A stretch of 64,000 bases of DNA from NCBI GenBank assembly GCA_036637375.1, contig JAVWMQ010000002.1, forward strand, positions 22,618 through 86,617, read 5' to 3'. The translations under genes were made by a program, and so were the position numbers. This document shows positions 7,659 through 17,073 of the stretch, piece by piece (the stretch's first letter is position 1; the number at the start of each line of letters is the position of its first letter). The notes beneath the pieces were generated by a model. It was not told the DNA's origin and made no database searches. It saw nothing but the letters and a program-made list of their open reading frames with translations. This DNA is from JAVWMQ01 sp036637375. GTDB taxonomy: Bacteria; Bacillota; Clostridia; Peptostreptococcales; Anaerovoracaceae.

Positions 7659-8816
7659 CTATTCTAAGTAATCCTTTAGTTTTTTGCTTCTGCTTGGGTG
7701 TCTTAATTTTCTAAGAGCTTTCGCTTCAATCTGTCTAATTCTTTCTCTTGTCACTTCAAATTGTTTACCAACTTCTTCAAGAGTTCTTGCTCTACCATCT
7801 TCTAGACCAAATCTTAGCTTTAATACTTTTTGTTCCCTCTCTGTTAATGTGTCTAAAACTTCTACAAGCTGTTCTTTAAGCATACTAAAAGCAGCAGCTT
7901 CTGCAGGTGCTGGAACATCTTCATCAGGAATAAAATCTCCAAGATGGCTATCTTCTTCTTCACCAATTGGTGTTTCAAGAGAAACAGGCTCCTGAGCAAT
8001 TTTTAATATTTCTCTAACTTTTTCTTCTGTAATATCCATTTCAACAGCAATTTCTTCTGGAGTGGCTTCTCTCCCAAATTCTTGAAGTAATTGTCTTTGA
8101 ATTCTCATAAGTTTATTAATAGTTTCAACCATGTGAACAGGTATTCTTATAGTTCTCGCTTGGTCAGCAATTGATCTAGTAATAGCCTGTCTAATCCACC
8201 ATGTTGCATATGTACTAAACTTGTAACCCTTTCTCCAGTCAAATTTATCAACAGCTTTAATAAGCCCTAAATTTCCTTCCTGGATAAGATCTAAGAACAG
8301 CATGCCTCTACCTACATATCGCTTTGCGATACTAACTACAAGTCTTAAGTTTGCTTCACATAATTTTTGTTTTGCATACTCTTCACCATTTTCCATCCTC
8401 TTTGCTAAATCAATTTCTTCATCAGCAGTTAAAAGAGGAACTTTACCTATTTCTTTTAAATACATTCTAACTGGATCATCAACGGCAATAGTTTTAGGTA
8501 ATGAAGCTTCTAGTTCACTTTCTTTTTTCTTTTTGTGATCATCTGCAAGATCTTCGATATCAATGTCAATGTCAATGTCAACATCAACGTCAACGTCATG
8601 CTCAATTTCAATAAGTTCTGCATCATCTGGAACCTCTTCTGATATTATTTCAATTCCATTTGAAATAAGACAATCATAAATTTCTTCCATTTCATTTTTA
8701 TCTAGATCTATTTTTTCAAACTGACTACCTATTTCTGCATAACTTAGTCTTTTATTTTTTGCTTTTTCAATTAATTCATTGGTTAAGACTTCAGTCTTTT
8801 TTTCTTCAACCGTCAT
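7659..8816 (-). CDS. rpoD: Primary RNA polymerase sigma factor (sigma-A)
   Basis: The 385-residue protein contains region 1.2 (DPVRMYLKEIG, from 114), region 2 with the -10 recognition block (RKGYKFSTYATWWIRQAI, 195-212), region 3 (RTIRIPVHMVE), and region 4 with the -35 helix-turn-helix near the C-terminus (TREQKVLKLRFGL and TRERIRQIEAKALRKL). This is the housekeeping sigma factor; the many TTGACA/TATAAT promoters in the window fit it. Before region 1.2 lies an acidic low-complexity segment of alternating Asp-Val and Asp-Ile at residues 74-88, encoded by a hexanucleotide-like repeat. The start ATG follows the dnaG stop by only 2 bases. Confidence 0.97.
   Translation of the reverse strand: MTVEEKKTEVLTNELIEKAKNKRLSYAEIGSQFEKIDLDKNEMEEIYDCLISNGIEIISEEVPDDAELIEIEHDVDVDVDIDIDIDIEDLADDHKKKKESELEASLPKTIAVDDPVRMYLKEIGKVPLLTADEEIDLAKRMENGEEYAKQKLCEANLRLVVSIAKRYVGRGMLFLDLIQEGNLGLIKAVDKFDWRKGYKFSTYATWWIRQAITRSIADQARTIRIPVHMVETINKLMRIQRQLLQEFGREATPEEIAVEMDITEEKVREILKIAQEPVSLETPIGEEEDSHLGDFIPDEDVPAPAEAAAFSMLKEQLVEVLDTLTEREQKVLKLRFGLEDGRARTLEEVGKQFEVTRERIRQIEAKALRKLRHPSRSKKLKDYLE
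8550..8600 (-). repeat. Short tandem repeat encoding alternating Asp-Val/Asp-Ile in sigma-A
   Basis: On the plus strand the unit is TCAATG/TCAACA/TCAACG, repeated about seven times in 6-base steps. It encodes the alternating Asp-Val and Asp-Ile run at residues 74-88. Unit changes of 6 bases would not shift the frame. Confidence 0.75.
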
Positions 8817-8818
8817 AT

Positions 8819-10564
8819 TTACCCCCTTAAACTCCTTGCCTTTTGAACTTTTATTAGTTCTTCAGTCAACCTTTTAATATCCTCTGTATTCTCTTCTTCA
8901 TCAGCAATAGAAATTCTCATAATAAGTTCTTTTTCTTTATTTGTCAAGATTTCTTCTCTATACGTTTTAATACACTCATTATAAATTTCATCTATTTTGC
9001 CAGCTATTTTTATATTATTAATTATATCAGATAAAACAATCCTTTCCTCAGCATCCATATCATCTAGAAGTTTTTCTAAATCTATTTCCTCATCCTTTAC
9101 ATATATTTTGTCTATTTGTGTAAAAATATATTTGCCAATCTCACTTGTAAAAATATCTTGGCTAATTTTTACTTTTTCAAAAAACTTACTATCTGTAAGA
9201 ATAATTTTAATAAGATTCTTTTCGATTTTTGAAATCATCACATTAGTGTTACTATCTATTTCAACTTTTTCTTCGGTTTTTACTGGTATTTCTATATCCT
9301 GTCCAACACCCATTTCAGCTCTTAGCGCCCCTTCTGAAATTTTCGATAGTTTAGCTACTTTACTAATATAAATATCCCCTTCCACAGGACTCAAACTCTT
9401 TAAAAATCCTGCAACTTCTTTTAGAAATCCAACTCTATCTTGCGTACTATCCAAATTATATTTATTTTTAATAATATTAATTCTATACTCTGGATAACTT
9501 TGTCCATTCCTGACTAAATTATAAAAGGATTCTTTGCCTTTTGCTTTAATATAGTCATCGGGATCTTTGAAATCAGTTACATGGATAATATTGACTTTTA
9601 AATTTTCGCTGTACAAAATCTCACTGCCCCTAAGAGCTGCTGCTGCTCCTGCACTATCAGAATCATATGATAGTACAATATTATTTGTATAACGTTTCAA
9701 TAGTTTTGCTTGATTGTTTGTTAATGCTGTACCTAGTGAAGCCGCAACATTCTTTACTCCACCCTGGTACAATGAAATAACATCCATATACCCTTCTACT
9801 AAAATTGCTTCGTCAAGTTTGCCAATTTCATTTTTGCTAATATTAAGTCCATACAAATTATTCTTTTTGTGAAATATTGGTGTTTCTTGAGAGTTAAGAT
9901 ATTTAGGAGTATCGTCTCCCAAAGCTCTCCCCCCAAAGCCAATTACCTTGCCTGAAGTGTTTTGTATTGGGAAGATAACTCTATTTCTAAATTTATCAAA
10001 ATATTTACCCTTTGAAAAAGAAATCAAACCTAATTTCATCATATTCTCTTCACTGTAGCCTTTTGATTTCAAAAATTTATACAAGCTATCCCACGAGCTA
10101 TCCGCATAACCAATACCAAATGTGTGCAGTGTTTCTTTCGTTAAACCTCTACTAATTACATATCTAATGCCTGGATTGTCCACCGACCTTAGAGCTTTAA
10201 AGAAAAAAGTTGCAGCATCCTTATTGATTTGATAAAGTTCATCTCTACCTTTTGAATTACCATAACTTTCAGTTATGGTAATGCCAGCTTCCTTTGCAAG
10301 CCTAATTAAAGCTTCCTTAAACTCAAGATTATAGTATCTTCTCACAAATTCAATTACATCACCTGTTGCATTACAACCAAAACATGTAAATATCTGTTTT
10401 CCTGGTGACACAACAAATGAAGGTGTCTTTTCATTATGGAACGGACATCTCCCTTTGTAATTGTTTCCTGCCTTTTTGAGAGTTACAACACTACCAATAA
10501 CATCAACAATATTACACCTGTTTTTGATTTCCTCTATTAAGTTGTCCTTGTTATAAGTTGTCAT
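8819..10564 (-). CDS. dnaG: DNA primase
   Basis: The 581-residue protein starts with the CHC2 zinc finger (C40, H43, C61, C64), followed by the primase catalytic core with the TOPRIM motifs EGYMD (257-261) and DSDSAG (301-306), and a C-terminal helical helicase-interaction region. It makes RNA primers for replication. It overlaps no neighbour; the stop is 2 bases before rpoD, so the two are probably co-transcribed as in many Firmicutes. The start ATG is at 10564. Divergent transcription of the glucosaminidase gene begins 190 bases away; no strong dnaG promoter could be picked out, only a weak TATACT near 10598. Confidence 0.97.
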   Translation of the reverse strand: MTTYNKDNLIEEIKNRCNIVDVIGSVVTLKKAGNNYKGRCPFHNEKTPSFVVSPGKQIFTCFGCNATGDVIEFVRRYYNLEFKEALIRLAKEAGITITESYGNSKGRDELYQINKDAATFFFKALRSVDNPGIRYVISRGLTKETLHTFGIGYADSSWDSLYKFLKSKGYSEENMMKLGLISFSKGKYFDKFRNRVIFPIQNTSGKVIGFGGRALGDDTPKYLNSQETPIFHKKNNLYGLNISKNEIGKLDEAILVEGYMDVISLYQGGVKNVAASLGTALTNNQAKLLKRYTNNIVLSYDSDSAGAAAALRGSEILYSENLKVNIIHVTDFKDPDDYIKAKGKESFYNLVRNGQSYPEYRINIIKNKYNLDSTQDRVGFLKEVAGFLKSLSPVEGDIYISKVAKLSKISEGALRAEMGVGQDIEIPVKTEEKVEIDSNTNVMISKIEKNLIKIILTDSKFFEKVKISQDIFTSEIGKYIFTQIDKIYVKDEEIDLEKLLDDMDAEERIVLSDIINNIKIAGKIDEIYNECIKTYREEILTNKEKELIMRISIADEEENTEDIKRLTEELIKVQKARSLRG

Positions 10565-10696
10565 CTTTCCACCTAATTAATAACCTTCTCATAAGTATAT
10601 TACGTCATAACTTTGGATATTACTTTTTTTAAATTGTATTTTTTTCAAAAAACTTTAGTTTATTTTCACATGTTCATCACATTAATACACACATTT

Positions 10697-10725
10697 TTGA
10701 CAAAACAAACATTTAGCAATATACT
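10697..10725 (+). promoter_or_regulatory. Promoter of the secreted glucosaminidase gene
   Basis: TTGACA (10697-10702), 17-base spacer, TATACT (10720-10725): close to the sigma-A consensus, 28 bases upstream of the ATG at 10754. Confidence 0.7.
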
Positions 10726-10753
10726 GCATACTACAAATGAAAGGAAAATAATT

Positions 10754-11380
10754 ATGATAAACCATTTAAAACGAGTAATTTTATTTACAGTATTAGCAAC
10801 ACTATGTATCTCAACTAGTTTCGCTTTTGCAAATACACAACCAGAGAATATGGTTCCAGTGCAAGGGAGTAACACTTCAGAGATAATAAAAATCGACAAT
10901 GTTGCAAAAAATGAAACTCAAAAAGAGCATTATCGAGTACCTGCACTATCAATAGATAAATGTAAGACTCTAGATTTAACTAAACCAAGTCATGTTACAG
11001 CAAAAGAACTTTCAAAAGCAAGCAATTATAGCGGGCTTAAAGGTCTATATGACGATTTTATCAAGGCAGAGCAAAAATACAAGGTTAATGCTGTATTCTT
11101 AATGTCTCTTTCAATAGTAGAAAGTAGTGGTGGCAAACATATGTATAGAGAAAACAATATGTTTGGATACGGTGGTAAAAACTACTCTTCTAAATCAGCT
11201 TGTATTGCTTCTGTAGCAAAAGGCTTAAAAACAAACTATCTATCTCAATCTGGTAGATATTATAAAGGTAAAACGGTAAAAGCTGTTAACAAGTACTATT
11301 GCACAAGTGGATCTTGGAGCACAAAGGTAGCCGTACAAATGAGTAAAATTTATAAAGATATTCATAAGCAGCAAGCTTAA
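10754..11380 (+). CDS. Secreted glucosaminidase-domain protein (GH73-like)
   Basis: The start is the ATG at 10754, with AAAGGA upstream and a strong promoter at 10697-10725; it gives a 208-residue protein with a clear signal peptide (basic residues, hydrophobic core 8-22, cleavage near AFA-NT at 26). Residues 95-205 resemble the lysozyme-like fold of GH73 N-acetylglucosaminidases: the likely catalytic glutamate is E123 in SIVESSGG, followed by the NNMFGYGG block at 134-141. Such enzymes cut peptidoglycan glycan strands outside the membrane. No cell-wall anchor or SH3 domain is present, unlike the larger relative at 24825-26678. It is monocistronic. Confidence 0.8.
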   Translation: MINHLKRVILFTVLATLCISTSFAFANTQPENMVPVQGSNTSEIIKIDNVAKNETQKEHYRVPALSIDKCKTLDLTKPSHVTAKELSKASNYSGLKGLYDDFIKAEQKYKVNAVFLMSLSIVESSGGKHMYRENNMFGYGGKNYSSKSACIASVAKGLKTNYLSQSGRYYKGKTVKAVNKYYCTSGSWSTKVAVQMSKIYKDIHKQQA

Positions 11381-11388
11381 TACCTAAC

Positions 11389-11438
11389 ATATAAAAAGTA
11401 ATAGGAACGGACAAGTCCGTTCCTATTACTTTTTATAT
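11389..11438. terminator. Strong bidirectional terminator
   Basis: Two 24-base arms (11389-11412 and 11415-11438) are exact reverse complements around GGAACGGAC/GTCCGTTCC and end in A- and T-runs, so the hairpin can stop transcription from both the glucosaminidase gene and the converging LD-carboxypeptidase gene. Confidence 0.92.
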
Positions 11439-11447
11439 GATTGTTTC

Positions 11448-12401
11448 TTATTTAACTCCAGCTTCCTCAATTACAAAACTTTTGTTAGTAGCATCAAGAG
11501 TTGCCATAACACCTTCTGGAATAGTTACCATTTCAGCTGTATGCCCTATAGGCAAATTATATAAAACAGGTTTATTAATATTTCCTAAAACATCATAAAC
11601 GATACTTTCAAAGCTTCTTTCAGTCCAAAATCCAGGGTTAACTGCATTTGGTAGGCAATCAGTTGATTCTCCAACAACAATTCCTACTGAATCATGAAAC
11701 TTGCCAGCATTATATAAATGAGTCATTAAATGATCCATAATCCAAGGTTCTAAGCCGACATCTTCAATAAATAATATCTTGCCTTTTGTATCGATCTCAT
11801 ATTCGGTACCCAAAGTTCCACAGATAAGAGATATATTGCCACCAATTACTTCAGCCGTAACCCTGCCACTAGAAATCTTGCTCAAATATTTTTCCTTATT
11901 TGCCATTTCAATACTGCCAATAGGTTCTTTTGCATTTAACGCTTTAAACATGTGATCTTTTGTAAACTCATTGTACTCTTTATTACCTAAGCAGCAAGCA
12001 TTTGGCCCATGAAAAGTCACTAGCCCTGTTTTTTTATGAATTGCCATATGCAAAGCTGTTATATCACTAAACCCTAAGAATATTTTAGGATTATTTTTTA
12101 TAATATCAAAGTCTAAATGTTTCCATAATCTTGCAGATCCATATCCACCCTGTGAGCAAAAAATAGCATCCACATCATCGTCTTTGAACATATCCATAAC
12201 GCCCTTAGCTCTTGCTTCATCCGTTCCTGCCAAGTAAAAGGTGTTATCATACACATTATCCGCAAGTTTTGTCTTATAGCCCATTTTTTCAATGTTTTCT
12301 ACAGCAGATAAAAGGTCACTTCTCTCCCAAAGTCCACTTGAAGGAGAAGGTATTCCGATTGTATCCCCTATTTTTAATTCTTTTGATTTTGTCAACTTCA
12401 T
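11448..12401 (-). CDS. LD-carboxypeptidase family protein (peptidase S66)
   Basis: The 317-residue protein matches the S66 family: GDTIGIPSPSSG at 12-23, the QGGYGSARL block at 84-92, the nucleophile motif GFSD (S112) at 110-113, a glutamate in FIEDVGLEPW and the histidine in LPIGHTAEM near the C-terminus completing the Ser-Glu-His triad. Members include LdcA, which removes the terminal D-alanine from muropeptide tetrapeptides, and MccF, which degrades microcin C. Which activity this one has is not clear; the divergence from short LdcA proteins leaves both open. It is the last gene of the murI unit, 15 bases after the dGTPase gene. AGGAGG precedes the ATG. Confidence 0.85.
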   Translation of the reverse strand: MKLTKSKELKIGDTIGIPSPSSGLWERSDLLSAVENIEKMGYKTKLADNVYDNTFYLAGTDEARAKGVMDMFKDDDVDAIFCSQGGYGSARLWKHLDFDIIKNNPKIFLGFSDITALHMAIHKKTGLVTFHGPNACCLGNKEYNEFTKDHMFKALNAKEPIGSIEMANKEKYLSKISSGRVTAEVIGGNISLICGTLGTEYEIDTKGKILFIEDVGLEPWIMDHLMTHLYNAGKFHDSVGIVVGESTDCLPNAVNPGFWTERSFESIVYDVLGNINKPVLYNLPIGHTAEMVTIPEGVMATLDATNKSFVIEEAGVK

Positions 12402-12416
12402 ATTAAACCTCCTAAA

Positions 12417-13433
12417 TTATTTCCAACCTTTTGGTATAAAAAGCTCATCATAAAGATTAATAGCATATCTATCTGTCATTCCCGCAATATAATCTTTAGC
12501 TACTTCATCTATTCCAAATTCGCCTACCAAAGCAAGTAATTCTTTTGGTATTAGTTCTGGTTTAGCAACAAAATATTCATAAAGTGATGTAATGATATTT
12601 TCAACTTTATCAAGATCTGATGCCTTTTTGACTACATTGTTATGATAAACGTTTTGAAACATAAATGTCCGTAATTCATTCATCTTTGAAGCAGCCTCTT
12701 CACTCATTCCAATTTTGTCTTTTCCGTCACTATTAACAATTAGATCTTTTACCAATGTGTCAATTCTAGTTCTATGATCATCACCAAGAAATTCTATGCA
12801 TCTTTGCGGTAATTCATTTTCTTTAATTACACCGCTTCTAAGCGCATCATCAATATCATGATTAATGTACGCAACCCTATCACTTATCTTTACAATTTGT
12901 CCTTCAAGTGTAAATGGAATACCAGCACCTGTATGGTTTAATATGCCATCTCTAACTTCTTTTGTCAGATTCATTCCACGCTTACCCTTGCCATGGCTAT
13001 CTTCTAAAATTTCTACAACTCTAATACTCTGTTCATTGTGTCTAAATCCTTTTTTGTATACATGGTTTAAAATTAATTCTCCATTATGTCCAAAAGGTGT
13101 GTGTCCTAGATCATGACCAAGAGCAATGGCCTCCGTCAAATCCTCATTTAAAGCAAGCCCTCTCGCAATTGTTCTTGCGATTTGAGACACTTCAATTGTA
13201 TGAGTAAGCCTTGTTCTAAAGTGATCTCCTTCAGGCGCCAAAAACACTTGAGTTTTGTGCATTAATCTCCTGAAGGCTTTTGAATGTATAATTCTATCTC
13301 TGTCTCTTTGAAAATCAGTTCTCATGTTACACTTTTCTTCAAAAACATCTCTCCCAAAACTATCACTCGCTTTACACGCAAATTCTGACAATATTTCATT
13401 TTCTCTTTTTTCAATGTCGACTCTTGTAATCAT
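12417..13433 (-). CDS. Deoxyguanosinetriphosphate triphosphohydrolase-like protein
   Basis: This HD-domain protein has 338 residues from the ATG at 13433; a TTG 21 bases upstream is in frame but lies inside dut, while GGGGA sits at a proper distance from the ATG. Metal ligands of the HD fold are visible as H78 in RTRLTHT and H107-D108 in GHDLGHTPFGH. The N-terminal RTDFQRDRDRIIHSKAFRRL block is the standard start of the dGTPase type. The family hydrolyses dNTPs to nucleosides and triphosphate, controlling dNTP pools. Placing it next to dut suggests a joint nucleotide-pool role, although co-location may simply reflect operon structure. Confidence 0.9.
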   Translation of the reverse strand: MITRVDIEKRENEILSEFACKASDSFGRDVFEEKCNMRTDFQRDRDRIIHSKAFRRLMHKTQVFLAPEGDHFRTRLTHTIEVSQIARTIARGLALNEDLTEAIALGHDLGHTPFGHNGELILNHVYKKGFRHNEQSIRVVEILEDSHGKGKRGMNLTKEVRDGILNHTGAGIPFTLEGQIVKISDRVAYINHDIDDALRSGVIKENELPQRCIEFLGDDHRTRIDTLVKDLIVNSDGKDKIGMSEEAASKMNELRTFMFQNVYHNNVVKKASDLDKVENIITSLYEYFVAKPELIPKELLALVGEFGIDEVAKDYIAGMTDRYAINLYDELFIPKGWK

Positions 13434-13434
13434 A

Positions 13435-13866
13435 TTATTTCCCCGTATGTCCAAAACCTCCTGAACCTCTCATTGTTTCATTTAGTTTAGTTACTTCTTC
13501 CCACTCTATTTTTTCATATTTAGCAATTATAATCTGAGCAATTCTATCTCCGTTATTTACAACAAATTTTTCATCTCCATAATTAATTAATGGTACTTTT
13601 ATCTCACCTCTATAATCACTATCAACTGTTCCTATTCCATTAACAAGACCTATTCCATGTTTAATAGCAAGACCACTGCGTGCCCTTATTTGCGCTTCAT
13701 AACCTTCCTCAAGCTCGATACAAAGTCCAGTCGTTATTAGCTTTCGTTCCCCTGGTAATATGACCACTTCCTCTTCAATAAAAGCCTTCAGATCCATCCC
13801 TGCAGAGCCATTAGTTTCATAAAATGGTAGTTCATTACCAGAACTCATTATCTTAACCTTAATCAT
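13435..13866 (-). CDS. dut: Deoxyuridine 5'-triphosphate nucleotidohydrolase
   Basis: All five trimeric dUTPase motifs are present in the 143-residue protein: AGMDL (22-26), RARSGLA (61-67), GTVDSDYRGEI (79-89), GDRIAQIII (106-114) and the flexible C-terminal RGSGGFG (133-139). The enzyme converts dUTP to dUMP, keeping uracil out of DNA and feeding dTMP synthesis. The ATG at 13866 is chosen because AGGTGA lies six bases upstream; a GTG three codons earlier is also in frame. The gene overlaps the end of the M16 peptidase gene by 8 bases and its stop is one base from the dGTPase start, so translation is likely coupled. Confidence 0.96.
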   Translation of the reverse strand: MIKVKIMSSGNELPFYETNGSAGMDLKAFIEEEVVILPGERKLITTGLCIELEEGYEAQIRARSGLAIKHGIGLVNGIGTVDSDYRGEIKVPLINYGDEKFVVNNGDRIAQIIIAKYEKIEWEEVTKLNETMRGSGGFGHTGK

Positions 13867-15121
13867 TTTTTTCACCTAAAACCATTTTCTTTAAGTTGAA
13901 TTTTTTATTTGAAACAGAAGCCCCAGAATAATTTTTAATATTTGTAATTATCTTTGAAACTTCATCTAAATCTTCAAGGGTAATTGCATCAATTAGCTCA
14001 AGAACTTCTTTATCTGTTTTAGCTTTACCTACCAAAGTTATTGCTTTACCTATACTGAACATTTTAGTTGCAACATTTTCTTGTCCAAATATAAAGCTAC
14101 TCTTTAACTGTTCCTTTGCTTTATTTAATTCTTCAAGAGTTACTCCATCTCTTTTCAAAATTTCAAGTTCTTCTTTTATTGCCTCTATTGCCTCACCTAC
14201 ATTATCATGAGAAACACCCGCATATATCATAAAACTACCACCCATTGTAGATGCACTGTGAACGCAGTAAACTGAATATGCCAGTCCTTTTTGTTCCCTT
14301 ACTGCTTGAAACAGTCTAGAACTCATAGAACCTCCCATAATGTTGCTTAATACTGTCATAGCATAATGCCTCTTATCAAACAGGTCTATTGAAGGCACTC
14401 CAATAAAGAAATGTGTTTGCTCAATGTCTTTTGCTTTTACCTTAAATCCTGGTTCATATGGCAAAATTTCATGTTCTTTTTTCACCTTACTTTCTCCAAG
14501 GCTAATTAGTTTATCTTCTAGATATCCACAAATTTCATCTTCATCAAAATTACCCGTAATAGCGACAACTATATTGTCTCTTGTATATTCATTTTTTACA
14601 TATTCTCTCATAACATTTTGAGAAATATTTTTTAATGAAGATTCTGTCCCCGCAATTGAATTTCCAAGTGGAGATCCTTTGTATATTATTTTATTTATCA
14701 TTTCATGAGCATCTTCATCTGGAGCATCTTGGATCATCTTGATTTCTTCAACTATTACTTTACGTTCTCTTGACATTTCTTTTTTATCAAATTTAGAATT
14801 GACAAGCATGTCAATTAGAACTTCAGTTGAGCTAATTAAATTTGCAGAAAGAGTCTTTACATAATAACAAGTAGCTTCCTTACTTGTAAAAGCATTAATT
14901 TGCCCCCCTGTTTTGTCAATATCCGCTGCAATTTCTTTTGCAGTTCTATGTTCAGTCCCTTTAAACATCATATGCTCAACAAAATGAGAAATACCAGCAT
15001 ACTTTTTATCTTCGTCTACTGATCCAGTTCTAATCCAAAACCCAATAGAGGCTGATTGCAAGTAGTTAGTTTGATCCATTACTACTCTAACACCACATTT
15101 TAATGTTCTTAACTTAATCAT
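13859..15121 (-). CDS. M16 family zinc metallopeptidase (processing-peptidase-like)
   Basis: The 420-residue protein carries the inverted zinc motif HFVEH at 46-50 and the downstream glutamate in VIVEEIK near 125, the active-site set of M16 (pitrilysin/mitochondrial processing peptidase) enzymes. Two homologous M16 halves are present; only the N-terminal one is catalytic. In Firmicutes this type (YmxG/MlpA) is frequently encoded beside dut, as here, but its substrates are not established. It overlaps the preceding hydrolase gene by 8 bases (ATG at 15121 inside its 3' end) and overlaps dut at the other end, indicating tight translational coupling. Confidence 0.92.
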   Translation of the reverse strand: MIKLRTLKCGVRVVMDQTNYLQSASIGFWIRTGSVDEDKKYAGISHFVEHMMFKGTEHRTAKEIAADIDKTGGQINAFTSKEATCYYVKTLSANLISSTEVLIDMLVNSKFDKKEMSRERKVIVEEIKMIQDAPDEDAHEMINKIIYKGSPLGNSIAGTESSLKNISQNVMREYVKNEYTRDNIVVAITGNFDEDEICGYLEDKLISLGESKVKKEHEILPYEPGFKVKAKDIEQTHFFIGVPSIDLFDKRHYAMTVLSNIMGGSMSSRLFQAVREQKGLAYSVYCVHSASTMGGSFMIYAGVSHDNVGEAIEAIKEELEILKRDGVTLEELNKAKEQLKSSFIFGQENVATKMFSIGKAITLVGKAKTDKEVLELIDAITLEDLDEVSKIITNIKNYSGASVSNKKFNLKKMVLGEKND

Positions 15122-16013
15122 TTACTACCTCTTTCATATATAACTTTATTGTACTACGTGCATTTAACAAGAAGGCATCTACCGGTTGGTATGTTGCTCT
15201 AAAATCAGTCCAAAATTCTTCTTTAAGTTCATTTAGGATTTCATCCTCACTTTTGCCTTCTTTTGCTCTTTTTATTACAAACTCTCTCTCTTTTATAGCA
15301 ATTTTTTCAAACGTATCCCATCTTTCAGCCAACTCCTCTTTTGGAACAATTCCAAAATGTGGAGCTATTACCCATGACGGATTATAGTCTCTGCATTTCT
15401 TTAGAGATATCATTGTATCATCAAAACTTTTTAATATCGAAGTATCAACATTACCATTGCCTTCAAAAACACCAGTGCTTTCCGATGAAAACATTACTCT
15501 CTCAGGTTCAAGAACAAAACTCAAGCAACAATCTGTATGGCCTTTTGTTTCCATTGCCATGATTTCATTGTCCCCAAGACTTACTCTATCTCCTTCTTTA
15601 AGCACTCGATCTATACTAATCCCATCAGTCGTTATTTTATCTACATCCCCTGTTCCAAAATTTTTCTCTGCAATTTGTCCCATCTCTTTTATAACTTTAA
15701 GTGCCCCTGGTCTTGTCAAAATGTATTGTCCATATTCAGATCCAAATACAATTAAATCTGGCCACTCCTTGCGTAACCATGGAAGTGCACCTATATGGTC
15801 ATAGTGAGTATGAGTTGCAAAAACATAATCAAGTTTTCTGTCACCAAGTATTTCCTTTATTTTTCCAACTAATTCTTCCCCACAAAATGCTCTGCCACAG
15901 TCAACTAAAGCTGTTTTTTTACTACCAACTATCATATTGACTAACTCATTTCTCCCGGCATGCACTTCAAATATCCCATCAGGATATAGTCTTTCTCTAT
16001 TGATTTCTTTCAT
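15114..16013 (-). CDS. Metallo-beta-lactamase fold hydrolase
   Basis: The 299-residue protein has the zinc-binding signature HTHYDH at 68-73 and further histidines later (TKGHTDCC and IAPHFG), as in MBL-fold hydrolases of the glyoxalase II/RNase Z type. The fold hydrolyses thioesters, phosphoesters or lactams; the substrate cannot be predicted here. The ATG at 16013 is preferred because AAGGGTGAT lies just upstream; a GTG nine bases earlier is in frame. It overlaps the YkvI-like transporter gene by 17 bases and the M16 gene by 8 bases. Confidence 0.88.
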   Translation of the reverse strand: MKEINRERLYPDGIFEVHAGRNELVNMIVGSKKTALVDCGRAFCGEELVGKIKEILGDRKLDYVFATHTHYDHIGALPWLRKEWPDLIVFGSEYGQYILTRPGALKVIKEMGQIAEKNFGTGDVDKITTDGISIDRVLKEGDRVSLGDNEIMAMETKGHTDCCLSFVLEPERVMFSSESTGVFEGNGNVDTSILKSFDDTMISLKKCRDYNPSWVIAPHFGIVPKEELAERWDTFEKIAIKEREFVIKRAKEGKSEDEILNELKEEFWTDFRATYQPVDAFLLNARSTIKLYMKEVVND

Positions 16014-17073
16014 TTTTATCACCCTTGTTCATTATTACTAGTTGCACGAAATTTATTGTGATTAATACAATTATTGCTAATCCTAGGAACCCACTAATTG
16101 GGAAAACATACGCAACAATATTTTTGAATCCTACTAATCCAAAAACAAATGCGACTAAGGCTACAATAACAATAATCAAATTCTTTCGTTTATTATCTTT
16201 TAATATAGTTGTAAATCCATAAAAATTTCCAGTTGCTGATGAATAAATAGCAAACATTAATACAAATGTGTACACTAAATTTGCAACCTTCCCAAGCCTA
16301 GTTGAATAAGCCAACATTGGCATATCCATACTTTGAGAAAAAAGTGGATCAGTTAACATTGCCATAGCAAGGACTAAGGCTAAAAATCCTAAACATATAC
16401 CACCTAATGCAGCTCCCCCAATGGCACTTCTTGCATTTTTTGCACTTATTGCTGCTGTAGATACAATTGGTATAATAGCTAACATGTTATATGATAGGTA
16501 TAATATCGGATTAAATATCCAGTTACTTGCCAAAGGGCTTGGTTTAATTGTCACACCAGTAACATCCTTTGGTGAACTTACCATTATTACTGCTATACAA
16601 GTCCCTATTACAACAATTAACAAAACCGGCATAATATATCTAAATACATGAGATATTCTTTCAAATCCACCTATTACTGTAGCAATAACAAGTACTACAA
16701 TTATAATTCCACCTATACTTTTTTCCATTCCAAACTGCTGATTGAACAAAGCTCCTCCAGCCGCTGACATTGTGATTAACACTATATATAATATGAATGC
16801 CATAAAATATCCTACAAGCCTAACTAACTTATCGTTGCCTGCAGGAACTATGACTTTACCCATATCATTATCATTTATCTTAATTGTAATCATTGAAATC
16901 ATAATTCCAACAATCACAAAAAGAATTGCTACAAACGCAACACCTGCTAGTCCTCTTTGTCCAAAGACACCAAAGAATTGCCAGATTTCACGTCCTGAAG
17001 CAAATCCTGCTCCCATTATTGTACCCACGTACATAAAAGCAACACTAAAAAATCCGATTTTTCTATCTTTCAA
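15997..17073 (-). CDS. YkvI family membrane protein (APC superfamily transporter)
   Basis: About ten hydrophobic segments span this 358-residue protein. The N-terminal VGTIMGAGFASGREIWQFF block is the hallmark of the YkvI family, related to amino acid/branched-chain transporters; the glycine-rich unwound first helix is typical of APC-type carriers. Substrate is unknown. The start is uncertain: a TTG at 17073 has AGAGGTGA six bases upstream, while a GTG at 17082 lies within that ribosome site; I chose the TTG. It overlaps the rarD-like gene and the MBL hydrolase gene. Confidence 0.85.
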   Translation of the reverse strand: MKDRKIGFFSVAFMYVGTIMGAGFASGREIWQFFGVFGQRGLAGVAFVAILFVIVGIMISMITIKINDNDMGKVIVPAGNDKLVRLVGYFMAFILYIVLITMSAAGGALFNQQFGMEKSIGGIIIVVLVIATVIGGFERISHVFRYIMPVLLIVVIGTCIAVIMVSSPKDVTGVTIKPSPLASNWIFNPILYLSYNMLAIIPIVSTAAISAKNARSAIGGAALGGICLGFLALVLAMAMLTDPLFSQSMDMPMLAYSTRLGKVANLVYTFVLMFAIYSSATGNFYGFTTILKDNKRKNLIIVIVALVAFVFGLVGFKNIVAYVFPISGFLGLAIIVLITINFVQLVIMNKGDKNERNQ

